NCBI GenBank assembly: GCA_949361645.1
Contig: OX442430.1
Span: forward strand, 1,597,856 to 1,661,855
From: Spongilla lacustris
Taxonomy: Eukaryota; Porifera; Demospongiae; Spongillida; Spongillidae
Direction: 5' to 3'
DNA: 64,000 nt
Shown here: piece after piece, positions 1-11,069 of the stretch
Numbering within the stretch: the first letter of the stretch is position 1
Layout of the letters: each line of letters opens with the position of its first letter
Notes under the pieces: generated by a model
The model's database searches: none
What the model saw: only the letters and a program-made list of their open reading frames with translations
What the model was told of the DNA's origin: nothing
Program-made: the position numbers and the translations under genes

Positions 1-87
1 TAATAATAATATATATATATATATATTGCGCTGCTCTCTTCAGTTAGTGAAATCCACTAAATTTAAAGGGTAAAGAAAATCGCTACC

Positions 88-597
88 ATGGAAAACTGCG
101 TTCCCACATCCATTGCAGGCCGGGTGTTGTTAGCCTTTGTCGTCTTTGCCTGCGTCCGTTCCGCTCCTGTCACCAACCAGGTCAGACTGCTGAGCCAGAA
201 TTCTGGAAGGTTTGTTCAAGTCTTAGAAAATGGGACTATCAGCGCAAAAGGAAGGCAAAAGGATGCAACTGTTTTCAATATGTACTTAAAGAACTCACAG
301 ATTCAATTTGAAACGAAAAGCAAGCCCGGAATGTTTCTGATGTTGAAAGAGATCACAACGCCCACGCCTACTAACAGTACAAACCTGGCCAATGCTACAG
401 ATAAGTCGTACGCTCTTGGCGTGGGTTATTCCTCTGAATCTAACCTGACGACATGGGAGAAATCTGGGGACTGTGGAACACTAAGTCAGAGTGTGCACGA
501 TGGTACCATATGCAGTATTGCCTTTGACGAGGCGGGAAATGTAATAGATCCGTGTCACGTCGTGGACAACGATTGCATTGCTGTCCTAACAACTTGA
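88..597 (+). CDS. Secreted FGF-like (beta-trefoil-like) protein, copy A
   Basis: Single-exon ORF of 169 residues. The ATG has a good context (gctaccATGG). Residues 1 to about 26 form a signal peptide with a hydrophobic core (VLLAFVVFACV) and likely cleavage near RSA. The mature part follows the FGF strand order: LLSQNSGRFVQV, NGTISAKG, VFNMYLKNSQIQFE, KPGMFLMLKE, then CGTL.Q and CSIAFDEAGNV, which resembles the FGF YVALNxxG turn. Four Cys in the C-terminal third match those of copies B and C. N-glycosylation sequons NGT, NST, NAT and NLT fit secretion. It is clearly homologous to the genes at 43.0 and 54.5 kb but the most divergent, and lies outside their duplication mosaic. FGF membership is inferred from pattern; another beta-trefoil cytokine-like family is possible. 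That it is a real secreted protein is well supported by conservation across the paralogues. Confidence 0.75.
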   Translation: MENCVPTSIAGRVLLAFVVFACVRSAPVTNQVRLLSQNSGRFVQVLENGTISAKGRQKDATVFNMYLKNSQIQFETKSKPGMFLMLKEITTPTPTNSTNLANATDKSYALGVGYSSESNLTTWEKSGDCGTLSQSVHDGTICSIAFDEAGNVIDPCHVVDNDCIAVLTT

Positions 598-3012
598 AAG
601 TGGATACGCAGCAGCAGCAGCATATGCGTAACAATGCGTATTTTATGTGCCTCGTTGTAGTTTTGCAAGAAAGCCATGCATGCATGCCGCGTTCATTCCG
701 GGCTATTATCATAGTAAAGTATACAACAGCTATAGTGCTCAGAATATAATATGAATGCGCACTATATTAATTACAAATATTTCAAAGTGACATGTATACA
801 CAATTCTGCCATGAAGGGAACAAAAGGATTATTAATAGGTCGATTTATATTGCATAAAATTACTATGAGAAGCAGACCGACCTCTACATGTAAATGCATG
901 CACGTACGTCTGTAGATGCGATGGTTGTAGAAACTTTGGGACTGCTTTGACGTCATCGCGCGTGTAGGCCTTCCCAAGCATTCGCGGAAAAGGTTATATG
1001 AGATAATTTGGCCAATTGCAACATAACATTCCCTACAATCATTGCATGCTTCTCACGAAATAATGTTTTCCAGGGAATGCAAGAGAAGTGTCAGCTAGCC
1101 GGCATATGAAGGTCACGTATAATGCATGTAACTGCCACATCCAATGCATGGTACATAAAGCGGGCGCACAGCAAAAAAAAAAAAAAAAAAAGACCGCAAA
1201 TCAAGAATCGATTGATCTGATACCTACATACTGATACAGACTCATTACAGCCTGTATACAGAGATATAAGTGGTAGATCAATCATTGATTTTCACATGAT
1301 TCCTAACATTTTTTTTGGCTGTGCGCCTGTCACGAATATTTCGGTCCGCGTCACGGTCTAATTTTGGTCCGGTGCTTGATTTGGTCCCATGACTCCCATC
1401 CAAGTGTGAAGTGTCCATGTCTACAGATTGGCGCCATAGATCTACAAGTAACTTTATCCTGAATAGAGAGAGCCCTGCGCTTCTAGAACAGCCTGCATGT
1501 ATTGTGTATGCCTGCGGACCTTATTGTTTGTGTATGCAATATTTAAGCAGGTGTGTTGTACTGAGGGCCAGTGAGGGGTGCATGTTCTTTTGCTATTACC
1601 ATCGTGGTACAACATATATTATATGACTAGCGAATCTGAGTCAGAAGACACAGTAGTTTGCGGCCATTCAAATCGTGGACAGTAGCCTCGTTCCCTGAAA
1701 TATTGAAATGATCACGTAATGACCTAGCAACGAGCCTTGACAACCACCAACCTTTGAAACATGAGACTGCTTGTTAACACGACACGTCCTGTTGCCATTT
1801 ACAAGCCATACAAGGACTGTACCACTATTTTTCTATTTATTGCCCTAATCACATGGCGTAGAGATGTTTACAGGATGTGGTATGGCTCGCCAAAAGCGGC
1901 CTACTTTTGACGGACATCTCCACTTTGAAGCGCTTATTCTCCCTTTAGGACAAATTCTATGGCCAAACTAAAAGTGGAAAACCAAAGAAGACAGAAGGTA
2001 CTTACAGCGTATGGTAAGGAACTAGTGTCACATTTTTTCTTGGCGGTGGTAGATACGACTAAAGTTGAGTGTGCGTATGGCGTATACACGTACGCTTGTG
2101 GTTTTGTGCAATTAAAGGTTTTACTCGTGAGGTAGCTTCGCTTTCACATACTGTGCTGCATTGAGCATCATGATACAAGGCATATGGTAGGACCTCTGCA
2201 AGTTATTTTAACACCTGGCGTGGTTGGACTCAGCCCCTTGCTCTCCGAGAAGGCCAAACCCTGAACGGGTACGCCTTGCCCATGGGGTGGTATGAAATGC
2301 ATTTTTAGTGGTACTAGTATTGAGATGCCTGGGAATGATGCCCTAAGGTTGGCCATGATTAGTGATGTTCCATGCTTTGTTGATAGACTTCAAATTGTGA
2401 TATGTGTACCTAGTGACGCATGTGTGTAGGGCACTTCTCTTGTGCTACAGTAACCATTAATGTACACAATGTGTTGATATTTGAGGGCTAGTATGCATCA
2501 GGATAGGTCTATACTTGAAGATCCTTATGAGGTTGCCTAAAAATACACCACTTAAGTATTGTTGATGTTTGGCCTTAAATGTCTGACAAAGGGTGCATCA
2601 TGATGTTTGAAGCCCTTATCAGTGGCTCTGGTGGTTTTGACTATTTCATTTGCCAGTTCACCTTGACAAGTCTGTGTGTGTTTTTATAGTTATCATATCA
2701 TTGCATCCTGTAGCTTCCCCTTCTCCTCAATCTGTTTAATCATTTCTATGGTGATGGACTCATACTCCCTGATCAGCTACATACATAAGCAGCTCCTCCT
2801 TTGTTGCCAGTTCACCTTGACAAGTCTACAGAAAGCTAAAAAGCTGCATGGATGTGCTGGTTGTGGCCATGGGTACAAAGACCAGCTGCAGGTCACAGTT
2901 ATGACAGAAAGAGCCCAAAGATCTTCATGAATGAAGATTCCATGGGTCAAATGGAGCCCAGGTATCCATCCTACCAGTGTAAATACACAATTGAGATACT
3001 GACCTGTGACTG
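598..3012. other. Gene-poor interval
   Basis: No coding region can be supported. There is an A-run near 1173-1191 and a short sequence (gttgccagttcacc, near 2651 and again near 2803) repeated about 150 bp apart. Small ORFs here lack recognisable domains or splice-compatible extensions. Confidence 0.5.
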
Positions 3013-3073
3013 CCCGGGTGGAAATAATCGCGATAATATCGCGATATTAGGCGATTCTGGCGATTAATCGCCG
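3013..3073 (+). repeat. Dispersed CG/AT palindromic repeat end
   Basis: Begins CCCGGGTGGAAA and continues as overlapping palindromes of TCGCGA and ATCGCGAT, ending in GGCGATTAATCGCC. A second copy lies in the opposite orientation at about 15568-15637. This looks like the terminus of a dispersed repeat; no partner end was identified. Confidence 0.5.
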
Positions 3074-3722
3074 GACAGAAATGACGTCAACGTGTCAAGT
3101 AAATTGTCATGACAACCATTCTATGAGGATATGATATCCAATTACATGTATTTGGACGATAGTAAATTTGTTATTTTATCTGTATAGGCTACTAGCCCTT
3201 GTATTAAAGATGGGCTGGAGCCGTAGCACATATCGATGGTGACTCGGTTTGCGCTACATATGTAGACATTCTCTGTATGGAAGCGGTAAACGAGCAGGTA
3301 TATTGTGTCGATCTATATGTTTATGTGATGTGTATCATGTGTCACAGCGAAGCCGCTATCCGCATACGGTGCTCCATCTATGTCTCTACTAGTAAGCCGG
3401 TGCTTGAGCTGGTGAAAGCAAACACTGTTTCAGTCTAGACAGACCGGCCGCGAAAGCAGAGGAGCGATCTAGATTTTTAAATGGGGTAAGGTTGTAATTT
3501 TGTCAAGTGCATTAGCTATTGCATACACACACGAAACACATTTCCACATTCACCTCACATTGGTCTACTTACATTTAGGGAATCCATACTTATTATGATG
3601 CCTTGATACTTCAATCCATGCCACCCTTCTCCCTGGTATCACTTCTGATCCATACCCACCACCCTTTTCCACTTCCCTACACACACCAACCTTCTACTCA
3701 GCCCAACCCTTCCACACTGCAA

Positions 3723-3747
3723 GGGGGGGGGGGGGGGGGGGGGGGGG
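3723..3747. repeat. Poly-G tract
   Basis: An uninterrupted run of 25 G. It follows pyrimidine-rich sequence and has no clear TIR nearby, unlike the other G tracts of the window. Confidence 0.8.
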
Positions 3748-3911
3748 AAGGGATATTAGTGCAAGGGTATGGGCACGTATAAGTTGTTGAACATTTACAT
3801 TTTCTGTACTTTTCTGACTGCAGGAAAGTGGAGAGGTATGTGTGCTCCCTCACCATGATCCCCCATCAGTCCAGCTTGTCTCAGTTTTGTGCATTGTGCA
3901 TGTGTGTGTAT

Positions 3912-4330
3912 GTCCTGGGCTTGCTCTGAGGTGCATGTATGTACATTGCAAGATACGCAAAGCAGAGTTTTTTGCGTCCTAGTGAAATTCGACTGCTTTG
4001 CCACATTGCATAAGACCTTATCTGTTTGGGCCGAAGCTTTGAAGGCCTAATATCTTTTGCTGCTCTTACAGCAACTCGCCACAGTGGAGGTAAACTATAC
4101 GGCAAGTATACATGGATATTTTTTTTAACTTATGTACCGGAAGTTTCTCGTACCTCCACTGTGGCGAGTTGCTGTAAGAGCAGCGAAAGGCATTAGGCCT
4201 TCAAAGCTTCGGCCCAAACAGATAAGGTCTTATGCAATGTGGCAAAGCAGTCGAACTTCACTAGGATGCAAAAAAAAACTGCTTTGCGTACCTTGCGATG
4301 TACATACATGCCTCAGAGCAAGCCCAGGAC
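3912..4330. mobile_element. Foldback element, about 180-bp inverted arms
   Basis: Left arm 3912-4092 and right arm 4151-4330 are near-perfect reverse complements around a 58-bp loop. Outer ends read GTCCTGGGCTTGCTCTGAGG and its complement; inner ends read CCACAGTGGAGGTA and TACCTCCACTGTGG. Because of the symmetry both strands carry a similar small ORF; I regard it as an artefact of the palindrome. Probably a foldback DNA element or a recent inverted duplication. Confidence 0.75.
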
Positions 4331-4418
4331 ATTATATATTAATGTGTACACTTCCCACACACAACACCCTTCACCCACAAAGCACCCTTCACACACGATG
4401 ACACTGGATGCCATTTCA

Positions 4419-4420
<2 letters not shown>

Positions 4421-4513
<93 letters not shown>
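4421..4513. repeat. (TG)n microsatellite
   Basis: About 46 uninterrupted TG dinucleotides, 27 bp after a block of CACAC-rich sequence. Confidence 0.95.
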
Positions 4514-4514
<1 letters not shown>

Positions 4515-5125
4515 GCCCATGCCATCCATTGATGTTGTATTATTGGCATATGTGCCATTTCATTTATCCTCTCCTTCCCACTTAATAGATCATTATCCAT
4601 GCCCTTTTCAATGGGCACACTGACTTTCCCAGTATCAGACTTCAGCCAGCCATTTTGAGGCAAACTTGGTAACCAGTATATCAGTTCAGATTTAGGTGGG
4701 TGGGATGATACCCTTTCTCCACACACACAGCGCCTTCCTTCCCACACACATGTGTATGTGGTGTGTGTGTGACACGTGTGACACTGGATGTCTGTATATG
4801 CCCTTTCATTTACTGCTCTATTCCTTACTCCCCCTCAATAGGCTCCAATCTGACCTTCTTGTGGATGTTTCAGCTATGATGTGCTCATTGACATTACAAG
4901 CTATATATAAACATTTGTGAAAATCAGTAGTTTGATGCTTATTGCCTTTTTGTGAATATTTTTTATGCATCACAGTTATATTGAACAAGGTTGTCTAATG
5001 TTTTTGAATCATCATAATTAAAAGGCTCTCAGCGAATGCATATAAGTTTCATTATGACGAGGCACATGTGCACTGGTGAAACATAAGTTCTTGTAGTGTG
5101 GCTACCAGCCATATGCTGGATCACC

Positions 5126-5128
<3 letters not shown>

Positions 5129-5194
<66 letters not shown>
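5129..5194. repeat. (GT)n microsatellite
   Basis: About 33 GT dinucleotides. Translations across it are not coding. Confidence 0.95.
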
Positions 5195-5196
<2 letters not shown>

Positions 5197-5388
5197 ATGT
5201 GCCCTACATAGTAAGCTCCTATACCCACTGGCCATCTAAGTATGTTTATCTGAACGTACATAGGTGCAAATACATATAGTAGGGATGAGGGTACAACCCA
5301 ACTGACTTAAAAAATTTATCAGCTGACTCCAATGATGGACAAAAGTACAGTGACAGTCTTACCCTACTCAGGAACATGGATACAACAG

Positions 5389-5725
5389 TCTTTGGTGTTT
5401 AGGTACCATGGCACTTGGTAACTATACTCAGTCATCAGGAGAACAGTTTGGCATGGTTTACTATAACAGTGTGTCGTAAGGGAAGGCCTACGAGGTCCCC
5501 AGACCTTACTTGAGACCCCTCGATACTATACTGTAACAGAAGCCAAGCTTCTCCCAATGTCATACCCACTTGATAACTATGCTCATACACCAGGAGAACA
5601 GTTTGGCATGGTTTATTGTAATAGTCATGTCATAAGGGATATCGATGTGTCAAATAGGCCTACAAGGTGACCTTGCTTGTGACTCCTATATACTACCACA
5701 CTATAATAGAAGCCAAGCATACCCA
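5389..5725 (+). repeat. Dispersed tandem repeat, copy 1
   Basis: Two to three degenerate units containing ACTTGGTAACTATGCTCA, ACACCAGGA, TTGGCATGGTTTA, GTCGTAAGGGATGTC and CCTACAAGGT in fixed order. The same units recur three times at 9345-9710. No coding capacity recognised; likely a non-autonomous dispersed repeat. Confidence 0.6.
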
Positions 5726-6276
5726 CTTGGCAACTACATGTATATTCGTACACCAGGAAAAGATGTACAGTTTGGCATAACAGCCAATGCAAGTGCTAAT
5801 ATCACACTAAATAATATAATTCTCAAAAGTCATGCAATTGTATATGTAGACGTAGGAATTATTGTTTTGAGTATTATTACTAGATGTGAGAGATATTAAA
5901 AAAAAAAAAAAAATCGGCCTCATCAGTTCATCAGTTGATACGCTATACGCTATAATGCCGGCGCTCTAATGCAAACCATACAACTAGCGCTTGGATCTCT
6001 TCGTTAAGACGCTGTCATTGACATGGACGTACGCTGTCAAGCGGAAAGATGGAAACTGTTGACGCTTTATTATAAAGTAAGTACTTGGGAGTGAAACTAA
6101 GTGTTAGACAATCGTATTGTCCACGCGGATTGTGCAGAAGAGTGTTTTTGCGACACGCGTACACTGCCATTGAGGGATTCATAATTGATAATTCTTATTA
6201 AAGCCCTTAAACTGTTTACATGATGATCTGCTAACTGTTGTCTTAGTAGTAGAGTTGCTGCACCATCTTTTCAGAA

Positions 6277-6622
6277 CTTTGTCAGTGTTGCATCATCCCT
6301 TGGATGTGTTAGGGTCAACAGATGTCTGCAAGTCACTGGTGTGCAATGTTAAAATGTCTTGTGTGTTGGGATAGTGATACAAACTGCTTGGACCATAAGA
6401 GTGGTGAAATGTCCTGGTGACTTTTTCCAACAGAGAATGGTCTTTGTGACATACCCTAACCATTAGGCAATATGCAAGAAGTCACCAGGACATTTCTCCA
6501 CTCTCATTCACTATCCCAACACACCAGACATTTTAACATTGCACATCAGTGACTTGCAGACATCTGCAGTTGACCCTGACACATCCAAGGGATGATGTGA
6601 TGATGCAACACAAGACTGACAA
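6277..6622. mobile_element. Imperfect inverted repeat, about 150-bp arms
   Basis: The arm around 6281-6430 (TTGCATCATCCCTTGGATGTG ... GAAATGTCCTGGTGACTT) is the reverse complement, with substitutions, of about 6478-6621 (AAGTCACCAGGACATTTC ... GATGATGCAACAC). Loop is about 48 bp. Consistent with an old foldback or MITE-like element; no target duplication seen. Confidence 0.6.
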
Positions 6623-8097
6623 CTGAAGAGATGGATGCAGCAACTATAAGTTGTCATGTTACACACCAAGATAACAAGCAGCTGACCATCCATGTAAACA
6701 GTTTATACAGTATGGTTTTGTGGTTTGTTAGAAATGCCCAACTTGTTTCAGTGATTCTATGGCCACCCATCCTTATACCAATTTCCCAGTCTATGAAGTT
6801 GATGTGGTGTATTTTTGGTGGGATTTGGATTTGCAATGCACTCAGGAACCAAAAAATACAAATGGATGGGATGGCAAACTCAGCTACTTAATAACTGCAT
6901 GTTATTAATACTAAAATTGTTGACTAGGTCACAAGTATGCAACTGTAGTTTGTACAAAAGAGGAAGCACAGTACAATAAATACAAAAGGTCTACCACTTT
7001 GAGAGCTCATATCGTCCCAACAGTGCAAAATTACACATTGATTATTTGAATTACGGCAACAAGTTGGGGCCTGCTAGAGTGTACATGTACATGTATGTAA
7101 AGTTAGGAAGACATTTGACATGGTATTGTCGAAACGTTGGTTGGGCCAGATTGTCCCAAAAGGAGAGCTGAAGATGCAAATATGTGTGTGGGTGAGGGAT
7201 TGAGACAAGGTATACAAGTTAACCCTATGCTTGTGCACTGACCTATAGGGACTGCTGTTTTCAACGTCATACTAAACTCCTGGGTTCAGCTTGTTATAAC
7301 TACCACTGTCAGCACATACCAGGAAAAAAATGGCCTGTTTTTATCATACTGTTACAGTGTACATGTAGGTGAGTGGACGTGTACTTAGTAAAGATACATG
7401 TATGTGTACGCAGAGAAGATATGTGTGTACTTGTATGTGAATAGGTATGTACTTGTAGAGATGTGTGTACCTAGTGAAGACATGTGTACTTAGTGAAGGG
7501 GTGTGTAGGTGCTAACGACGCTCAGGGAAATCCACCATTTTAGAGTCTTTGGGGGTGGGAGGGGGAAGGGAATTGCATGAATTGTTGCAGCAGTGAAGTT
7601 TTTTTTGACAGATGTCAAAAAATCTAGGAAGTTGTGGGGTTAATGTACTCTGCCACTAAGAGGGTCTATGGGTGTGCCCATTGAGTGAGAACTTGTGGGG
7701 TTAATGACTGCTGCTACGAGGGCCCATGGGTGTGGTTGTGTGAGGGTGTATGGGTGTGGTCTGTGAGTGAGGAGTGTGGAGTGTAGCAGGTTAGATTTTT
7801 ACAGCTGGTATGGTCTTGTTAACAAGGTGTGTACATGTACATGAGTTGTGTTGAAGCCCATATATGGAAGGGCATATTTTGAACTGCTTCTCCACATTTA
7901 TGGCCACTCCTGCTTAGAATGTGAATGCTCTAAATGCCTTTTTAAAAACTCCTGCATGGTTTATCCCTCCCCTTCTCCCAATTGATACATTGTCCCCAAA
8001 CAGCTTCCACCTTCCTTTTGAATGATTTAATATAGCCCTCCTCCTGCTACATGTAGTCATACATGTATTTGATTTGCGGTGCTGGATTGTGTAGTGG
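6623..8097. other. No gene recognised
   Basis: Non-coding in appearance, rich in ACATGTATGTGTAC-type purine/pyrimidine alternation. No domain-bearing ORF. Confidence 0.4.
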
Positions 8098-8262
8098 TGG
8101 TGTAGGGAGATGGAGGGTGTGTGTGTAGTGGTGAGATGGAGGGGGTGTGTGTGTAGTGGTGAGATGGAGGGGTGTGTGTGTGTAGTGGTGAGATGGAGGG
8201 GGGTGTGTGTAGTGGTGAGATGGAGGGGGGTGTGTGTAGTGGTGAGATGGAGGGTGTGTGTA
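8098..8262. repeat. Minisatellite, about 25-bp unit
   Basis: About six units of GTGTGTAGTGGTGAGATGGAGG with variable G and GT counts. Threonine/proline-rich translations on the minus strand are products of the repeat. Confidence 0.85.
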
Positions 8263-8978
8263 GAGATGTACATGTAAGCATTTGATTTCATATTAAAATT
8301 AACCATTCATAACTAAGCAACATGCAGTGGTTTACGATGACTCTTCTTACTGCTGCGATCGTCACAGTAAGATGGAACGTGTTGATATATATATGGCACT
8401 GGTATGCTATAGTACAGTGGCCTGGTGGTTTGAAGTGTTGTTACGTCTACTACTATAAGTACATGTAATTTCTAGTGAGCAATTCATTAGTTCGAGAAGC
8501 ACTATATTAACAAAATTGATCTTTAATTTTTTCCTTCCAAATATACATGTACATTCAACTTGTTCGAAGTGAGTACAGATTGTGAGTCACTCGCGAGTTG
8601 CTTGCGAGTTGACCGCGAGCAGGTGTGAACTTAAGGGTGGACGGCACAGTAGTAGAAGGCACCATCCCTCCTTCGCTGGTGCTGTGTGCATCATGGTGTG
8701 CTGTTCACTGTTGTGTATGGCTGCCATGGTAACCGTGGTTACTGGAAAACATCAATGGAGCTGGTGGATCTTAGGGGCTCAGTGAATATCAACCTTTTGA
8801 CATTGCCCTGTCAAGCAGTATCATGTTAAATGCTGGTCTGATGTGTGATGGAGCCATACTGGGGAAGGGGACCATCCTCTGAGCAGCAGGGGACCATCCT
8901 CTGAGGGCAGTTCACAGTGCCAGGTGCTACTATTCATCCTAAACTCCTAATACGTCTGTGTGCATGTGCCAGTGGATG

Positions 8979-9025
<47 letters not shown>

Positions 9026-9073
9026 GTGTGTTGTGTGTGTGTGCGTGTTGTGTGTGTGTGTTTGTGTGTGTGT
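8979..9073. repeat. (GT)n microsatellite with GTTGT interruptions
   Basis: A long GT array interrupted by TTGTG variants in its second half. Cys/Val repeat translations are artefacts. Confidence 0.9.
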
Positions 9074-9344
9074 CTTGTCACCCAATATTACAATTGGTTG
9101 TTATTCATTTTGGCAGATTGGAGCTGATCACCAGGGTAGGGAGGAAGGAAGGATAAAGATTTCACAATCTCACTCAAGCTAAAACTGCAAGCAATTTGTC
9201 AGTATTCAAGAGCAGATTTTGCTGTGCATTCTTGTAATTGTGCTTAAAGATGAGATCAATTTTGTTTGTACCTCAGTGACATGGCAACACTACTAAATAA
9301 TATCAACAAGCTGATAATAAGATAGCATAAAATATAAGGGATGT

Positions 9345-9710
9345 CTCAAATCGGCCAACAAGGTCCCAGACCTTACTTGAGACCCCTCTTAACCATACTG
9401 TAACAGAAGCCAAGCTTAAGCTTCTCCCAATGTCATACCCACTTGGTAACTATGCTCAGACACCAGGATGGTTTATTGTAGTCATGCATGTCATAAGGGA
9501 TGTCTCAAATAGGTCTACAAGGTTACCAGACCCTACTTGAGACCCCCGCTTAACCATACTGTAACAGAAGCCAAGCTTCTTCCAATGTCATACCCACTTG
9601 GTAACTATGCTCAGACACCAGGATGGTTTATTGTAACAGTCATGTCGTAAGGGATGTCTCAAATAGGCCTACAAGGTCTCCAGACCCTACTTGAGACCCC
9701 TTACATTTCT
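9345..9710 (+). repeat. Dispersed tandem repeat, copy 2
   Basis: Three units of about 135 bp sharing GGGATGTCTCAAAT, CTACAAGGT, CCAGACC, TACTTGAGACCCC, AACAGAAGCCAAGCTT and CATACCCACTTGG. Homologous to 5389-5725. Unit boundaries are degenerate. Confidence 0.7.
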
Positions 9711-11069
9711 AATTACTTTACACAAGCAGACACACGCATGCTAATGCATTAGGAGCTGAAGTTGAATTCTAATATCTCAGGAGGATATAAATATATATAT
9801 TATATATATAATATTATATATATATATTTAGAAACTTTTCTGCATGCATATTTCTACAGCCGGACTTGAGTACGCAAGTATAACATCATGCCAAGTATTT
9901 GCCAAAGCTTGCATCAATGGTTGCATTTATCACTCCACTTCGTATGGAAGAGTAACCAAGTAGAATAGCTAGCTACACAATCGAATTCAATGATGACTGT
10001 AGGGCCAAGGTATTATGTGGGAAAGTGAGATATTATGTCCCACTATGCTCAAGCAGAAATAGTACTCCAAAGTTGATATGTGCAATACTGAGAACTGTTT
10101 GACGAAATGTCAACAACCACATTTCCATCGGCTGAAATGTACTGTTTTTATAGCAAATATTTGTCAAAAGACATTCATTAAAGCAGAGCAATTGGTATCT
10201 TTATGCATTCAAATCAAGATGACTGATGATGAGTCTGTCATAATGAAATTTCCTAATAGAATGGAATTTATATAAATTAGCAGTTGTTATGGTTGTTTTT
10301 ATCTGTGTGGTAATTCTATTCAATTGTTTGGTATATTAAGCTCAAATGAGTATCAGAACAACTGTGATTGTACATGCACTTAAGTGAAGTTTATGTTTAA
10401 ACACCACTTTATACTGTACTACTTGAACTCCACTGAGATTCTATTCCAACACACGTAACGGACCCCAAGCTTTGGGGCTTATATTAGTTATATAGATTCA
10501 TATGTGGTTTATGTGTCTGTATGATGCAGAACATTAGCAGGTGCTTTTAAATGGAATATGTATATTCATTATCCTTGGACTTCCCTCACTTTGTCTGTGT
10601 TCAGCTGCATTTGAATCATATAAGATATTCATGATCCTGGGACTTCTTTTAATCCCTTAAGAACATTAACCCATCAACTACCACAGGGACACCAGTGCAG
10701 ATGTGTCCCAGCTCGGAATATTAGCATTGTAATCCGTTGCGTAGTTCCCCCGGTTGAACACAGTTGGTAAACTTAAAGTGTCCCCAATTCCTTCACTTAA
10801 TATCACTTAACAAACATATCAAATAAATTTACAAACATGTACAGTGTACACGTAAGTGACTATAAAGTTATGTTCTTCGACAATGTACAAACTCCTTGTT
10901 CAGTGTGTAAATAGCACGATCTGCATGTATATGTATGTTTGAAGGTATAAGAACCATTGCCATCAAAGTATTTCGTGGCCTCTATAGAGGGTGAAAAACA
11001 ACAAATAAATAATATAATATACATCATTTATGTGTAATCTTATTTAATTTAGCTTCAGTATGTGTACCA
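9711..11069. other. AT-rich gene-free interval
   Basis: Contains a (TA)n-like palindromic stretch around 9791-9830. Small ORFs show no domain. Nothing else recognised. Confidence 0.4.

Noticed and set aside
3881..4401. Paired similar ORFs on opposite strands as a divergent gene pair
   Set aside because: They are the two arms of the foldback element; the symmetry is of DNA, not of genes.
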